This document shows, one piece after another, positions 9,091 through 19,875 of a stretch of DNA of 64,000 nt. This DNA comes from JBQLZO01 sp052168315 (lineage in GTDB: Bacteria > Planctomycetota > Phycisphaerae > Phycisphaerales > UBA1924). Position 1 is the first letter of the stretch; each line of letters begins with the position of its first letter. Made by a program: the position numbers and the translations under genes. The stretch spans positions 62,001-126,000 of the forward strand of contig JBQLZO010000097.1 in assembly GCA_052168315.1 (NCBI GenBank). Reading direction: 5' to 3'. The notes beneath the pieces were generated by a model. That model did not search any database. It was given only the letters and a program-made list of their open reading frames with translations, and was not told the origin of the DNA.

Positions 9091-11523
9091 ATGGGACACT
9101 CCGAACACGCTTCCGGCACTCCGGCGCACTCTGCCAACCGGCTTGCGGGGTCGGCTTCTCCGTACCTGCTTCAGCACGCGCGCAATCCGGTCCAGTGGTG
9201 GCCGTGGGGGCGAGAGGCCTTCGACGCCGCCAGCCAGCGAGATGTGCCGATTTTCCTCTCGATCGGATACTCCACCTGCTACTGGTGCCATGTCATGGAG
9301 CGCGAGTCATTCGAGAGCGCCTCGACGGCGGCCCTGCTCAACGAGCGCTTTGTGTGCATCAAGGTCGACCGCGAGGAACGCCCGGACATCGATGACATCT
9401 ACATGAACGCGGTGCAACTCATGTCCGGCTCGGGCGGGTGGCCCATGTCCGTGTGGCTCACGCCACCGGGCGCGCGGTCCGCCGACGACCCCGGGCTCGA
9501 GCCGTTCTACGCGGGCACCTACTTTCCCCCCGCTCCTGCTCACGGGCGCCCATCGTTCAAGCAGGTCATCGAGGGCGTGGGAGAGGCGTGGTCATCGCAG
9601 CGGGAACAGGTACTGGAGCAGGCATCGCGGGTCACGGCCGCCATTCGCGCGTATCTCAGCGCGGAGTTCGACCCTGTCCGCGTCGATGAGCGTCAGATCG
9701 GGCAGGCGATCGGGCAACTGCTCGGCATGCACGACAGCGAGCACGGCGGCTTTGGCGGCGCACCGAAGTTTCCGCAGCCGGTGTACCTCGAGTTCCTGAT
9801 CGAGACCTTAGACGGGATCGACGATCCCGCAGCACGCTCCAGCGCACGCCGGGCGATCAGGCGCACTCTCGACCGCATGGGAACGGGCGGGCTATTCGAC
9901 CAGGTCGGCGGTGGGTTCCACCGGTACTGTGTCGATGAACGCTGGGTGGTTCCGCACTTCGAGAAGATGCTGTACGACAATGCGCAGCTCGCCAGCGTCT
10001 ACGCCCGCTCATTCGCCCTGATGGGCGATGAGTTCGACGCGAGGATCTGCCGCAGGACGCTTGACTACGCGCTGCGGGAGATGCGCGACGCGAACGGCGG
10101 GTTCTACTCGGCCCAGGATGCGGAGGTCGACACCCGCGAGGGACTCAATTACCTCTGGATGCCCGATGAGGTCCGCAGCGCCATCGAGCCAACTCTGGGG
10201 ATGGACTGCGTGGAACTGGCACTCAGGCTCTACGCCCTCGATGGCGAGCCAAACTTCCGCGACCCGCATCATCCGGAGGAGCCACGCAGGTTTGTGCTGC
10301 GACTCACGGATCGCCCGGATGCGCTGGGCGAAGCGAATGGCATCGCGCGGGATGAATTGGTGGAGCGGATGGACGCCATCAATGCCGCCCTCCTCACGGC
10401 CCGGGCATCCCGGAAGCAGCCATCGCTCGACGACAAGGTGATCGCGGCGTGGAACGGGATGATGATCGCGGGGCTGGCCGACGGGGCGATGGCGCTGGGA
10501 GACCATGCCTACCTGGAGGCCGCTCGCCAGGCCGCCGATTTCGTGCTCGGATCGATGCGGGACGGGCGGGGTGATCTCGTACGCGTGTGGCGTTGCGGCG
10601 AATCTTCCGCCGCGGGCGTTCTTGAAGACTACGCGTTTGTCGTCCAGGGACTGCTCGCCCTGCATCGAGCCGTCTCGTCGGCCGGCGACGCGGATTCGGG
10701 GTACTTCAAGGCCGCGAAACAACTCGCCGATCGTGCCCGCGTTCACTTCGCCGACGAGCACGGCGTGCTCCACGACACTCGGAATGGAGCTAGCGATCTG
10801 GTGGTTCGAGCTCGCTCCTCATACGACGGAGCGATCCCATCGGCGGCATCGACGATGCTGCACAACTTCATCGATCTGTTCCTTGTCTCGCGCGATCGGG
10901 GATCGCTGGAAGCGGCGATCGCTCAGCTCGCAGGGCTGTCGCGCGAGATCCGCCGATCGCCCGTCGCCACGATCAATGCGACCCGGGCGGTCTACCGGCT
11001 CATCGCGTTAGACCCTGAGATCCTGCGGGCGCTGCCAGAGGACCTCGGCGATGCGGATCAAGCGGCGACACTCTCGGGTGATCCGCGCAATCTCGATGGG
11101 AACGACCCGGTGGTCGTGCTCGCGTCTACCGACCGCGTGAGCATCGCGCGCGGCACGCCCGGGTCGATCCGCCTACGAATCGAGATCGCACCGGGTTACC
11201 ACATCAACGCCCACGATCCGGGATTGAGCGATCTGGTCGGGCTCAGCGTCCGCATCGTCAATGGGACCGGTGTGTCAGCGCACGCGTCGTACCCACCGGG
11301 CGTGCCCTTGGAAGCGGCTGGTGCCGGCGATGCGGGCGGCGCCGATCGCCCGGGCCCGCTGGTGCACAACGCCCAGGTGGAGCTCGATGTTGAGTTGCGC
11401 AGGACCGATGAGGCATGGAGCGGTCGCCCCCTGCTACTGCTGGAATACCAGGCATGCACGGATCGGGCATGCCTGATGCCGCGCCGGGTCGAGTTGGATG
11501 TGGCCCTCGATCCGGCGGACTGA
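9091..11523 (+). CDS. DUF255 (YyaL/SPATA20-like) thioredoxin-fold protein with a DsbD-N-like C-terminal domain
   Basis: An 810-residue protein. Residues 10-170 form the DUF255 thioredoxin-like domain: SPYLLQHARNPVQWWPW, the redox motif CYWCH (Cys63, Cys66), then the conserved KVDREERPDID and GWPM. Residues about 200-640 are the (alpha/alpha)6-type domain of this family (GGFGGAPKFPQP, VPHFEKMLYDNAQL, DDKVIAAWNGMMIAGLADG). The last 130 residues are extra. They contain GYHINAHDP and YQACTDRACLMP, which resemble the N-terminal DsbD domain (YQ-x-C-x4-5-C-x-P). The ATG at 9091 was taken because the family start lies there; upstream codons in frame run through the tRNA and terminator. No signal peptide is seen. 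The biochemical role of this family is not established; a thiol-redox role is inference. Confidence 0.92.
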   Translation: MGHSEHASGTPAHSANRLAGSASPYLLQHARNPVQWWPWGREAFDAASQRDVPIFLSIGYSTCYWCHVMERESFESASTAALLNERFVCIKVDREERPDIDDIYMNAVQLMSGSGGWPMSVWLTPPGARSADDPGLEPFYAGTYFPPAPAHGRPSFKQVIEGVGEAWSSQREQVLEQASRVTAAIRAYLSAEFDPVRVDERQIGQAIGQLLGMHDSEHGGFGGAPKFPQPVYLEFLIETLDGIDDPAARSSARRAIRRTLDRMGTGGLFDQVGGGFHRYCVDERWVVPHFEKMLYDNAQLASVYARSFALMGDEFDARICRRTLDYALREMRDANGGFYSAQDAEVDTREGLNYLWMPDEVRSAIEPTLGMDCVELALRLYALDGEPNFRDPHHPEEPRRFVLRLTDRPDALGEANGIARDELVERMDAINAALLTARASRKQPSLDDKVIAAWNGMMIAGLADGAMALGDHAYLEAARQAADFVLGSMRDGRGDLVRVWRCGESSAAGVLEDYAFVVQGLLALHRAVSSAGDADSGYFKAAKQLADRARVHFADEHGVLHDTRNGASDLVVRARSSYDGAIPSAASTMLHNFIDLFLVSRDRGSLEAAIAQLAGLSREIRRSPVATINATRAVYRLIALDPEILRALPEDLGDADQAATLSGDPRNLDGNDPVVVLASTDRVSIARGTPGSIRLRIEIAPGYHINAHDPGLSDLVGLSVRIVNGTGVSAHASYPPGVPLEAAGAGDAGGADRPGPLVHNAQVELDVELRRTDEAWSGRPLLLLEYQACTDRACLMPRRVELDVALDPAD

Positions 11524-11556
11524 GGCAACTTGCGGGACCGAAGAGATCGCTCCCGG

Positions 11557-13482
11557 TCAATCGTCGCACACCGAGCCGAATTCCCCGAGGATGATCGCGA
11601 GATCGTTGGAATCGACGATGCCGTCTCCGTTGGCATCCCCGGCCTCGGCTCCGGCCGGGCTGCCGAATCCACCGAGGATGATCGCCAGATCGTCCGAGTC
11701 CACGACCTGATCGTTGTTGAAGTCGGACAGGCATCCGTGGATCGCCTCCTTGGCACCGATGTCGGCTCCGAGCAAGCTGGCCGAGGGGGGCTGACCGGGC
11801 GGGATGCACGGCACCGCCCGGACCGCGCCGAGCAGGTCGAATGGCACACTCTCTTCGGTGTTGCCGTCGGCGTTGAGGTCCAGGACATCGGGCGGGATCG
11901 AGTCATCCTCGCCCGCATCGAGCAGCGGAGAGCCGTCTCCCGGCGTGAAGTCCTCATCACCGGTGCCGGGCACATTGTCGGGGCCCAGGGGGTCGGCGAA
12001 CCCGGGGGCGTTGCCGAAATTCATAGGGCCAAGCGACGGGGCTCCCTGGGCCGCCGATCCCTCGATGCACGAATACCGAGCGTTTCTCACGCCCTGGGCC
12101 GAGGCGGCGAACTGCTTGTCGAGAGTGGTGCCGAGCGCGGCGCTGTTCGCGTACAGCACGGAGTTCGCGATGCTGGCGGTGCCCCGGAATGCGTAGACAC
12201 CACCTCCAGTCTGGATGGCCGAGTTGTCCCAGACCGTGCAATGCGCCATGGTCAGATTCGGCTCGCCGACGACATCGAAGAACACCGCGCCGCCGCGCGC
12301 CAACGCATCGTTCCACGCGAGCAGTGAGTTGACGATCGTCGTCCTTCCGGTGGCGTAGACCGCGGCGCCGTCGGTGGCGATGCCGTTGATCATCGTCGAA
12401 TTCGTGATGACATGGTCCGCGCCACCATTGACGCGGATGTGTCCGCCCGTTCCCGCGGCATTCGAGTCCAGCGTCGACCAGCGGACGCGGAGGGTGCCGG
12501 CCTGGGCAGAGATCGCGCCGCCTTCGAGCGCGAAGTTGTCCGAGAATTCGCAGGTGTCGACGAGCGTGGCGCTTGCGATGCTGATGGCTCCCCCGAAGGT
12601 CGCGTTGTTTGCCATGAACGAGCACTCGCGCATGGTCCCGCCGTTCTTCAGCGCGGCCGCGCCGCCGGTTTCCGCTCCGTTGCCCGTGAACACCGATCGC
12701 TCGACGGTCACGACGCCGACCGAGCCGGTGGTGTACAGCGCTCCACCCTCATCGATCGATTGGTTGGAGAGGAACAGGCAATTGCGGATGTTGATCGAAC
12801 CCCACTTGACCCACACCGCCGCGCCGCACCCGTTGTCACCGGTCCCGTCTGCCATGCCGTCGCGGATGATGAAGCCGTCGATCGCGGCCTCCATGAACGC
12901 TCCCTCGAATCGGACGATGCGGTAGTTGTTGTCGGCCGCGACGAGCGGCAGTCCACGGTCTCCGGAGAGCACTGTCGGGTTGTTGCCCGGATCCCGCTGT
13001 GAGGCATCCAACTCGGTGCCGGCGAATCCGCCGAGCAATTCGACCCCATCAGTGAGGACGAAGGAGTTGGTTCTCGACCCACCCATTCCTCCGGGGATGT
13101 AGGTTCCCGAGGCCACCCAGATCTGCACGGGTGAACCTGCCAGCGGCGCCGCGGCGGCCAATGCGGCCTCCAGCGTTCCGAAGGCGGATTCCCACGACGA
13201 TCCGTCTCCATTCCCCGATGGCGCGACATGGAACACCGCGACGGCCTGCGATCTCGCTTCGTCGCTCTCGCCCTCGACTGGAACCAACGGGCTTGGGTCG
13301 CTTCCGAGCCCGGAAGACGCGATGCGGTCGCGCCACGAGTCCAGGGCCGCCTCGTACAGGCCCGGATCGGTTCGATCGCGCACCGCACCATGGGCCATCG
13401 CCCCGGGCCACCCCGCCGCCGCGAGCCCGACAACAGTGCAGCAGATCATCCTGCTGAAAGGCACCACAATTCTGGCTGACAT
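11557..13482 (-). CDS. Secreted parallel beta-helix protein with C-terminal dockerin-like repeats
   Basis: A 641-residue exported protein. The signal peptide is MSARIVVPFSRMICCTVVG followed by a hydrophobic Ala-rich stretch. Residues about 60-540 resemble right-handed beta-helix / polymorphic outer-membrane repeats: it opens with VAPSGNGDGSSWESAFGTLE and IWVASGTYIPG, then many short G-G-A-x-x and N-C-x-F turns (RNCLFLSNQS, VERSVFTGNG, TVWDNSA). The last 60 residues hold two EF-hand-like dockerin repeats (DFNNDQVVDSDDLAIILGG and DANGDGIVDSNDLAIILGE), ending near a Cys. This C-terminus is the dockerin-like sorting tail of planctomycete secreted proteins; no cohesin gene is in the window. The ATG at 13482 has GGAG 9 bases upstream. 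It converges with the DUF255 gene. Confidence 0.85.
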   Translation of the reverse strand: MSARIVVPFSRMICCTVVGLAAAGWPGAMAHGAVRDRTDPGLYEAALDSWRDRIASSGLGSDPSPLVPVEGESDEARSQAVAVFHVAPSGNGDGSSWESAFGTLEAALAAAAPLAGSPVQIWVASGTYIPGGMGGSRTNSFVLTDGVELLGGFAGTELDASQRDPGNNPTVLSGDRGLPLVAADNNYRIVRFEGAFMEAAIDGFIIRDGMADGTGDNGCGAAVWVKWGSINIRNCLFLSNQSIDEGGALYTTGSVGVVTVERSVFTGNGAETGGAAALKNGGTMRECSFMANNATFGGAISIASATLVDTCEFSDNFALEGGAISAQAGTLRVRWSTLDSNAAGTGGHIRVNGGADHVITNSTMINGIATDGAAVYATGRTTIVNSLLAWNDALARGGAVFFDVVGEPNLTMAHCTVWDNSAIQTGGGVYAFRGTASIANSVLYANSAALGTTLDKQFAASAQGVRNARYSCIEGSAAQGAPSLGPMNFGNAPGFADPLGPDNVPGTGDEDFTPGDGSPLLDAGEDDSIPPDVLDLNADGNTEESVPFDLLGAVRAVPCIPPGQPPSASLLGADIGAKEAIHGCLSDFNNDQVVDSDDLAIILGGFGSPAGAEAGDANGDGIVDSNDLAIILGEFGSVCDD

Positions 13483-13914
13483 GCCCCACGCTCCTTCTGG
13501 GTGTTCGATCCTGGAACACCACGGGAAGTCCCGGTCCGGCCGGCCACGATTCCAGCGGGATCTGGGCCTTCGACAATCTAGTGGGACATGCAATTTGGTC
13601 CGATGTTCTCCCACGAAAATTCCTCGTAACCGGTGCAAATGCCCAGCGCAGAACCGCAAAATTGTCCAAAATAGTCCTATAACCACAGTTCTAGTATGAC
13701 GGGGTGGGCGGGGAGCTCATATCCCCGGGATGGGCGGGATCTTTGCAGAATTGGTGGTTGACATCGCATGGGGAATGAGCGATACTGCCCGTGTGATCGC
13801 CCGCATTGTGCGTTCGCGGTCGTGGCGTGGCCCTGCACGTCATTGGAGAAGAGACGCGTCGGGGCCTCGGCCCGAGCGACACAGTTTGAGATTCACTTGA
13901 GGAGAGGTGTGTCC
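13483..13914 (+). other. Divergent intergenic region (432 bases)
   Basis: It lies between two divergent secreted-protein genes, so it must carry both promoters. It is clearly AT-richer than its surroundings at about 13590-13700. No gene or RNA was recognised in it. I could not name a -10/-35 pair with confidence. Confidence 0.4.
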
Positions 13915-14580
13915 ATGAAATCCATCCTTTGCGGAGCAACCGTTCTGGCTCTGGCGGGAACCGCTTCGGCGGCCTCGTTTGTCCAATCGCTTCCGTACGG
14001 CGGCTCGCTTTCGCCGTACCAGGCCACGCTGCAGTTCCAGCAGCTCGATGAGTCCACCCTTGGGCTCGGGCCGGACGAATTCATCGTCGTGAAGTCGGTC
14101 ATCGTCACCGTCGATGGTGAGATCACCGCCAATGTCACGGCCGAGAACGATTCCGACATCGCTGCTCCGGACTTCGGCGTGAACCTCACCGGGTTCACCA
14201 GCGCGTCCATCACCGGTGCCTCGGCCAGCTTCAACATCTTCCAGGTCGCGTCCTCCGGTGGCGTCGCCGCTTCTGACGGCGTTGCCGGCTCCGGCCCCGA
14301 CTTCTTCGACTTCGGGCAGCTCGCCGACTCCGACTCGGACGATGACAAGACCTTCGGTCCGTTCGACGATTTCCTCGGCAACGGCACCTTCGATGCGGTG
14401 GTCTTCGCCTCGGGCGGCTTCGCCGTGACCGGTGCGACCGACTCGACCCTCGAGGTCACCGACTTCCAGACCAACGGCACCGTGACCGTTGAGATCATCT
14501 ACAACATCATCCCGACCCCGGGAGCGATGGCCCTCTTCGGCGTCGCCGGCCTCGCCGCCGTTCGCCGCCGCCGCGCCTGA
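13915..14580 (+). CDS. Secreted choice-of-anchor E-like protein with PEP-CTERM-like tail
   Basis: A 221-residue exported protein. The signal peptide MKSILCGATVLALAGTASA ends in an ASA site. The body is acidic and rich in Gly, Ser and Thr, with beta-strand pattern (LQFQQLDESTLG, VIVTVDGEITANVTAEND), and resembles choice-of-anchor E domains. The C-terminus reads PTPGAMALFGVAGLAAVRRRRA: a Pro-rich signature, a hydrophobic helix and an Arg cluster, which is the Phycisphaerae form of the PEP-CTERM sorting signal. The ATG at 13915 is preceded by GGAGAGG, which decides the start. An intrinsic terminator follows 32 bases after the stop, so it is monocistronic. Confidence 0.85.
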   Translation: MKSILCGATVLALAGTASAASFVQSLPYGGSLSPYQATLQFQQLDESTLGLGPDEFIVVKSVIVTVDGEITANVTAENDSDIAAPDFGVNLTGFTSASITGASASFNIFQVASSGGVAASDGVAGSGPDFFDFGQLADSDSDDDKTFGPFDDFLGNGTFDAVVFASGGFAVTGATDSTLEVTDFQTNGTVTVEIIYNIIPTPGAMALFGVAGLAAVRRRRA

Positions 14581-14612
14581 GATTCAGGCCAAGAGTTCAC
14601 ACTGATCTCTCA

Positions 14613-14650
14613 CAACGCCCTCTGCTTAGCTGGAGGGCGTTGTTGTTTTT
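14613..14650 (+). terminator. Intrinsic terminator of the choice-of-anchor gene
   Basis: A 10-bp stem (CAACGCCCTC at 14613-14622 and GAGGGCGTTG at 14633-14642) encloses a 10-base loop and is followed by TTGTTTTT. Confidence 0.88.
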
Positions 14651-14791
14651 GCCGTTCTGCGTCCATCAGTACCGCGGGCTTCCATGCCGAACTTCTTCAG
14701 AGCTCCATCATGCTCCCGACACCCACGCCGACGACTGCTTGATCGGGCGCCGATGCTCAACACACTCGATTGAATGAGCCCCCCCTGCCTT

Positions 14792-16051
14792 TCAGGAGCC
14801 CGGATGGAACTGGGTCCCGAGAGCAAGAGAGTCGGCCAGTTCTCGGTAGGCCTCGCGGATCTCCTGTTTCCCCGGCAGCCCCCGAAGCCGTCGCGCCAGG
14901 CGCGTCGCCAGTGTCCCCGAGCTGAGGAGTCGATCGATCTCGGCGTGGAACGGACTCCCCGGTGGAACCAGCCGTTCGAAGAGGTGTCTCAACAGATCAT
15001 CGGCGTGCATCGATCGCTGCTCCACACCGAAGGCACGGAGGAACTCGCGATCGCTGATTTGCGTCCGCTCAGCGGTCTGGATGGTCTCAAGAAGTATCGC
15101 GTGCAGCGGCCTGACCGCAAACCCTCGCTGGAACTCGGTCTCGCTCAGGGTCTCATCGGCCAGACCACGAACGATCGCGGTCACGAGCGCCAACACCGCG
15201 AGATCAGCGCTCGGGCACTCTTGATTGTCGATCAACCGGATCTCAATGGAACCTCGGTCGAATCTGGACATCCCACCGCGAGCATTGGCGAACGGGTGAC
15301 GGAGCACCCCATCAGGATCGAGTGGCGCGAGTTGGTCGTAGAGCGGATCCATGATCTCACGCTCGTGTGCCTCCCGTGAGTACACGGGCTCCGGGATCAC
15401 CAGCCCGGCCATCATCGGAACGCGGGTGGAGTTCGTGCGGTACACCTCCAACCGGTAGTTGGCCAGCGAGGTGAACCGCCCTTCCGCGATCGGTGAAGCG
15501 GCCGCGATCGCCGGAATCAGTGGGAGTACGAGCCGGACGGCCGCGTGGAGGTGGGCGTACTCTTCGTCGTTTGCGAACGGCAGATTGATGTGCGTGGACT
15601 GGAGATTCCCCCAGCCGTGCCCGCGGCATCCGAAGATGCGATCGTACGCGGCGTAGATCTCGTTGTTCTCGTGCGGCCAGAGGCGCGTCTCCGTATTCGG
15701 ATCCATCCACGGGTGCATCCCGCCCGGCAGCAGGCAGCATCCCATGCCGGACAGCGCCTCGTTGGCAAGCCGGACATGTCGTTGGAACTCCTCACTCAGG
15801 CCGACCAGGGTCGGATGGGGCCGTGCGGTCTTGAACTCGACCACGTGCAGCGCGAGTTCATTGCACCATCCGACGATCGAGCCAGGGCCGTCGGGTTCCG
15901 ATTCGCAAGCGCCGGCTTGGCCCGTGATGGACTCGAACAAGCGGTCGGCGACGGGGCGGATATCGAGTGTCTCCCGATCGACGATCATGTACTCAAGCTC
16001 GACCCCGAAGGCCTGGAACATGCGGATCGGGAACTCGTACTCGCTGCTCAT
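14792..16051 (-). CDS. GCS2-family carboxylate-amine ligase (glutamate-cysteine ligase-like)
   Basis: A 419-residue soluble protein of the glutamine-synthetase-fold amidoligases. GCS2 features are VELEYMIVD (residues 17-25, acidic metal site), ELALHVVEFKTARP near 66-79, GGMHPWMDP near 110, GNLQSTHINLPF near 148 and a Met/Arg-rich RVPMMAGL near 208. Known members join glutamate to an amine using ATP; the substrate here is unknown. It is the last gene of a three-gene operon. The ATG lies 38 bases after the stop of the ATP-grasp gene. Two different amide-forming ligases plus a peptidase in one operon suggest stepwise synthesis or processing of a short peptide or amide, not glutathione synthesis. 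No separate glutathione synthetase is adjacent. Confidence 0.9.
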   Translation of the reverse strand: MSSEYEFPIRMFQAFGVELEYMIVDRETLDIRPVADRLFESITGQAGACESEPDGPGSIVGWCNELALHVVEFKTARPHPTLVGLSEEFQRHVRLANEALSGMGCCLLPGGMHPWMDPNTETRLWPHENNEIYAAYDRIFGCRGHGWGNLQSTHINLPFANDEEYAHLHAAVRLVLPLIPAIAAASPIAEGRFTSLANYRLEVYRTNSTRVPMMAGLVIPEPVYSREAHEREIMDPLYDQLAPLDPDGVLRHPFANARGGMSRFDRGSIEIRLIDNQECPSADLAVLALVTAIVRGLADETLSETEFQRGFAVRPLHAILLETIQTAERTQISDREFLRAFGVEQRSMHADDLLRHLFERLVPPGSPFHAEIDRLLSSGTLATRLARRLRGLPGKQEIREAYRELADSLALGTQFHPGS

Positions 16052-16089
16052 GGTCGTCGCTCACGCATTGGAGGTGGAATTGCCAGAGA

Positions 16090-17540
<1,451 letters not shown>

Positions 17541-17544
<4 letters not shown>

Positions 17545-18440
17545 GCCTCATCCTCACGACTCGGTGCGGAGCGATCTGTCGGCGGCCGCACCGCGGTGCT
17601 GTTCTCGGGATCGGCATGCTCCCGTCCCAACGGCTCGAGCACCAGCATGTTCGCGTCGTAGGTGATGATTCCGAGCATGATGGACGCGATGAGCCGGGCC
17701 ATCGGCACCGTGTAGTTCCGGCGCGCGAATCCGGGGTTGTTCTCGAGCGGATCCGCGATGTAGCACACTCGACGGACCGGATCGTATCCGTGGAGGATCA
17801 CGAAGTGCCCCGCGGGCTCGCCGCGGATGTCATCATCATCATCGTTCGGTCCGAACTCCCGGCAGGACTGGTAGAGAAATGTGGATGAGACTCCCGTGAG
17901 GATGGGTCGCCCATGCCGGAGGTGGCCAACGATCAGCCGCGAGGTCGCATCCTCGAACCGGACCTCGCCCCCGAGCGCGATGAACTCGAGATACGCCTCC
18001 GTTGCTGCACGGAACTTTGGGTTGCCGGCCCCCTTGAAAGCGGCCTGCTGCCTCAGCTTCTCGCTCAATAGCTCCGGATCGCCGGCGCGCTTTCCGCCGC
18101 GGAACCAGGTCGGATCGAACAGATTGACATTGAAAGTGGTGATCGATGCGCGATACCCGCGGCGGAGCGCGTGCTCGCCGAGGTTGACCGCGAGGGTGCC
18201 GCGCCCCACCCCGGCGTCGTTGAGCGAGCGCACGGTCCGGACGACCTCATCGAGTTCGATGTCGTCTCCCCAATAGCGGTAGACCGCGTGCAGGCAGGTG
18301 GGGCCGCATGTCTCATCGTTGGGCTGGCTGTGGATGCCCAAGTCGAGGATGTGCACGCCCTGATTGGGCGTAGGCGGGACCGCAGCGCGGTCGCCTTGCG
18401 GATCCGATGGCGAACGCGGGTTGTCGGCTGAAGGTGGCAT
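17541..18440 (-). CDS. C39-like papain-fold cysteine peptidase
   Basis: A 299-residue protein, first gene of the amidoligase operon. The C39 signature begins with SQPNDETCGPTCLHAVYRYW: Gln39 would form the oxyanion hole and Cys45 is the probable nucleophile. The catalytic His is in GHFVILHGYDP (about residue 213) and the Asp in CYIADPLENNP (about 229), so the triad looks complete. No TM helix or ABC half is present, unlike bacteriocin exporters. The ATG at 18440 was chosen because the 57 upstream in-frame residues are Arg/Pro-rich and reach into the divergent promoter region; the start is not certain. The enzyme may cleave a leader, hydrolyse the amide made by the ligases, or act as a transpeptidase. 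This is inference. Confidence 0.82.
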
Positions 18441-18626
18441 CGGAACTCTGTCGTTCGGGACACCGGCTGATATCGGGAGTCCGCGGGGACATATGCTGCG
18501 TGGTCCGGCGCGTGGAATCGCCCACGCCCGGGGCACGGACTGTATCGCGCTCCGGGCCACGGGAATGCCCAGGGTACGATGCCGGGAGGCTGCCATATGG
18601 CACCGATCCACCCGGGAGGCACACGG

Positions 18627-19793
18627 ATGGTCACCGACAGCGCTTCGTCACCCATGCCGCGGCCGGCGGAGGCGGCTTCGGACGCCCCCCCGCGTGTCCG
18701 CGGGACCGTGATGGTTCTGCTGGCGTTCGACATCGGCTTCCAGATCGACCTCGACTCGGCCGGTGTCCTGGCCCGGGATTCGACCCGCGACAAGGTCGTC
18801 CGGGCCCGGCGCCCCGCCCCCGTCTGGTTCGACTACAAGCCGGCACCCCTTCGGCTCCAGACCGAAGGGGAAGCGGTCAGCGCCGGCGAGCTCCGCTCAG
18901 AGCCGCTGGCCGAGGCATTGATCTACGACTTCGGCGGCGCCCTGATCACCTTCCGGCTCCCGCTCGACGCCAGCCTCGCCGATCTGCCGAGCATCGCCTC
19001 GGCGTTGTACGACTGCCCCCAGATGCTCGCCGAGGCCCGCGCCCGTATTGAGTCGATCATGTCGTGGATGCGCCCCTCGATCGAGCGACCCGCCTTGAGG
19101 GAGATGTACGAGGACTATGTCGTGTTCGCGATCACGCGTCTGGGCGATGAGCCAGCGGGGACTTCGCCGACGCCCAGCGGGGTGCTCGAACGGCACCGTG
19201 AGCTGCTGGCCCGCGCCGTCGAGGCCGAGCCAAGCCAGCTCGCGCCCGAGCAGGTCGAGCGTGCGATCGGCGCCAGGATGGCCTACGCGGCCACGGATCT
19301 GGCAATCGTCGATTGGAATGCGGCCATCCTCTTTGACTCCGATCCCGACGATGTGCTGGCGGTCCTGAAGCATGCGAATGTCGAGTTGCTCGAACTCCGC
19401 GTGCTCGATGAGGAACTGGATGCGCTGCTGGATCATTCCGATGAGACGCTCTCGAAAATCTCCCGCCGGCGGCTCTGGCCGTCGTTCGAAGAAACGCGGA
19501 TGCTCCGGCGGTTTGCGAGCGTGCAGACGGACGCCGCGGTCATGTTCGAGGGTGTGAACAACGCGATCAAGCTCCTCGGGAATCAGTATCTGGCCCGGCT
19601 GTACCGCATGGCCGCCCAGCGAATGGACCTGCCTTCGTGGCAGAGCAGCGTGCAGCGGAAACTCGGCGCGGCCGAGAGCGTCTACCAGAAAATGTCCGAT
19701 GTGGCCTCCACGCAGCGGCTGGAGGTGCTCGAATGGGTGATCATCGTGCTGATCGCCGTCTCGATCGTGCTCCCGTTCACTGGGATCTACTGA
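18627..19793 (+). CDS. RMD1/YagE (DUF155)-family membrane protein
   Basis: A 388-residue protein. The N-terminal half is mixed alpha/beta (VMVLLAFDIGFQIDLDSAG, then DFGGALITFRLP). The second half carries DUF155 features: DLAIVDWNAAILFDSD, ELLELRVLDEELDALLDHSD and the closing amphipathic helix plus C-terminal transmembrane segment RLEVLEWVIIVLIAVSIVLP. Eukaryotic RMD1 proteins of this family are mitochondrial and organise translation; the bacterial role is not known. The ATG at 18627 has GGGAGG 8 bases upstream. The gene diverges from the C39-like peptidase operon with under 190 bases between the two starts, so the two may share control. Confidence 0.75.
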   Translation: MVTDSASSPMPRPAEAASDAPPRVRGTVMVLLAFDIGFQIDLDSAGVLARDSTRDKVVRARRPAPVWFDYKPAPLRLQTEGEAVSAGELRSEPLAEALIYDFGGALITFRLPLDASLADLPSIASALYDCPQMLAEARARIESIMSWMRPSIERPALREMYEDYVVFAITRLGDEPAGTSPTPSGVLERHRELLARAVEAEPSQLAPEQVERAIGARMAYAATDLAIVDWNAAILFDSDPDDVLAVLKHANVELLELRVLDEELDALLDHSDETLSKISRRRLWPSFEETRMLRRFASVQTDAAVMFEGVNNAIKLLGNQYLARLYRMAAQRMDLPSWQSSVQRKLGAAESVYQKMSDVASTQRLEVLEWVIIVLIAVSIVLPFTGIY

Positions 19794-19875
19794 TTGCCGG
19801 ATGCGCCGCCGCGGGGGTGACCGCATGAATCCATTTGTATCGCCTCGAGCGTCGTCTCTGATCTTCGGCGATCGG

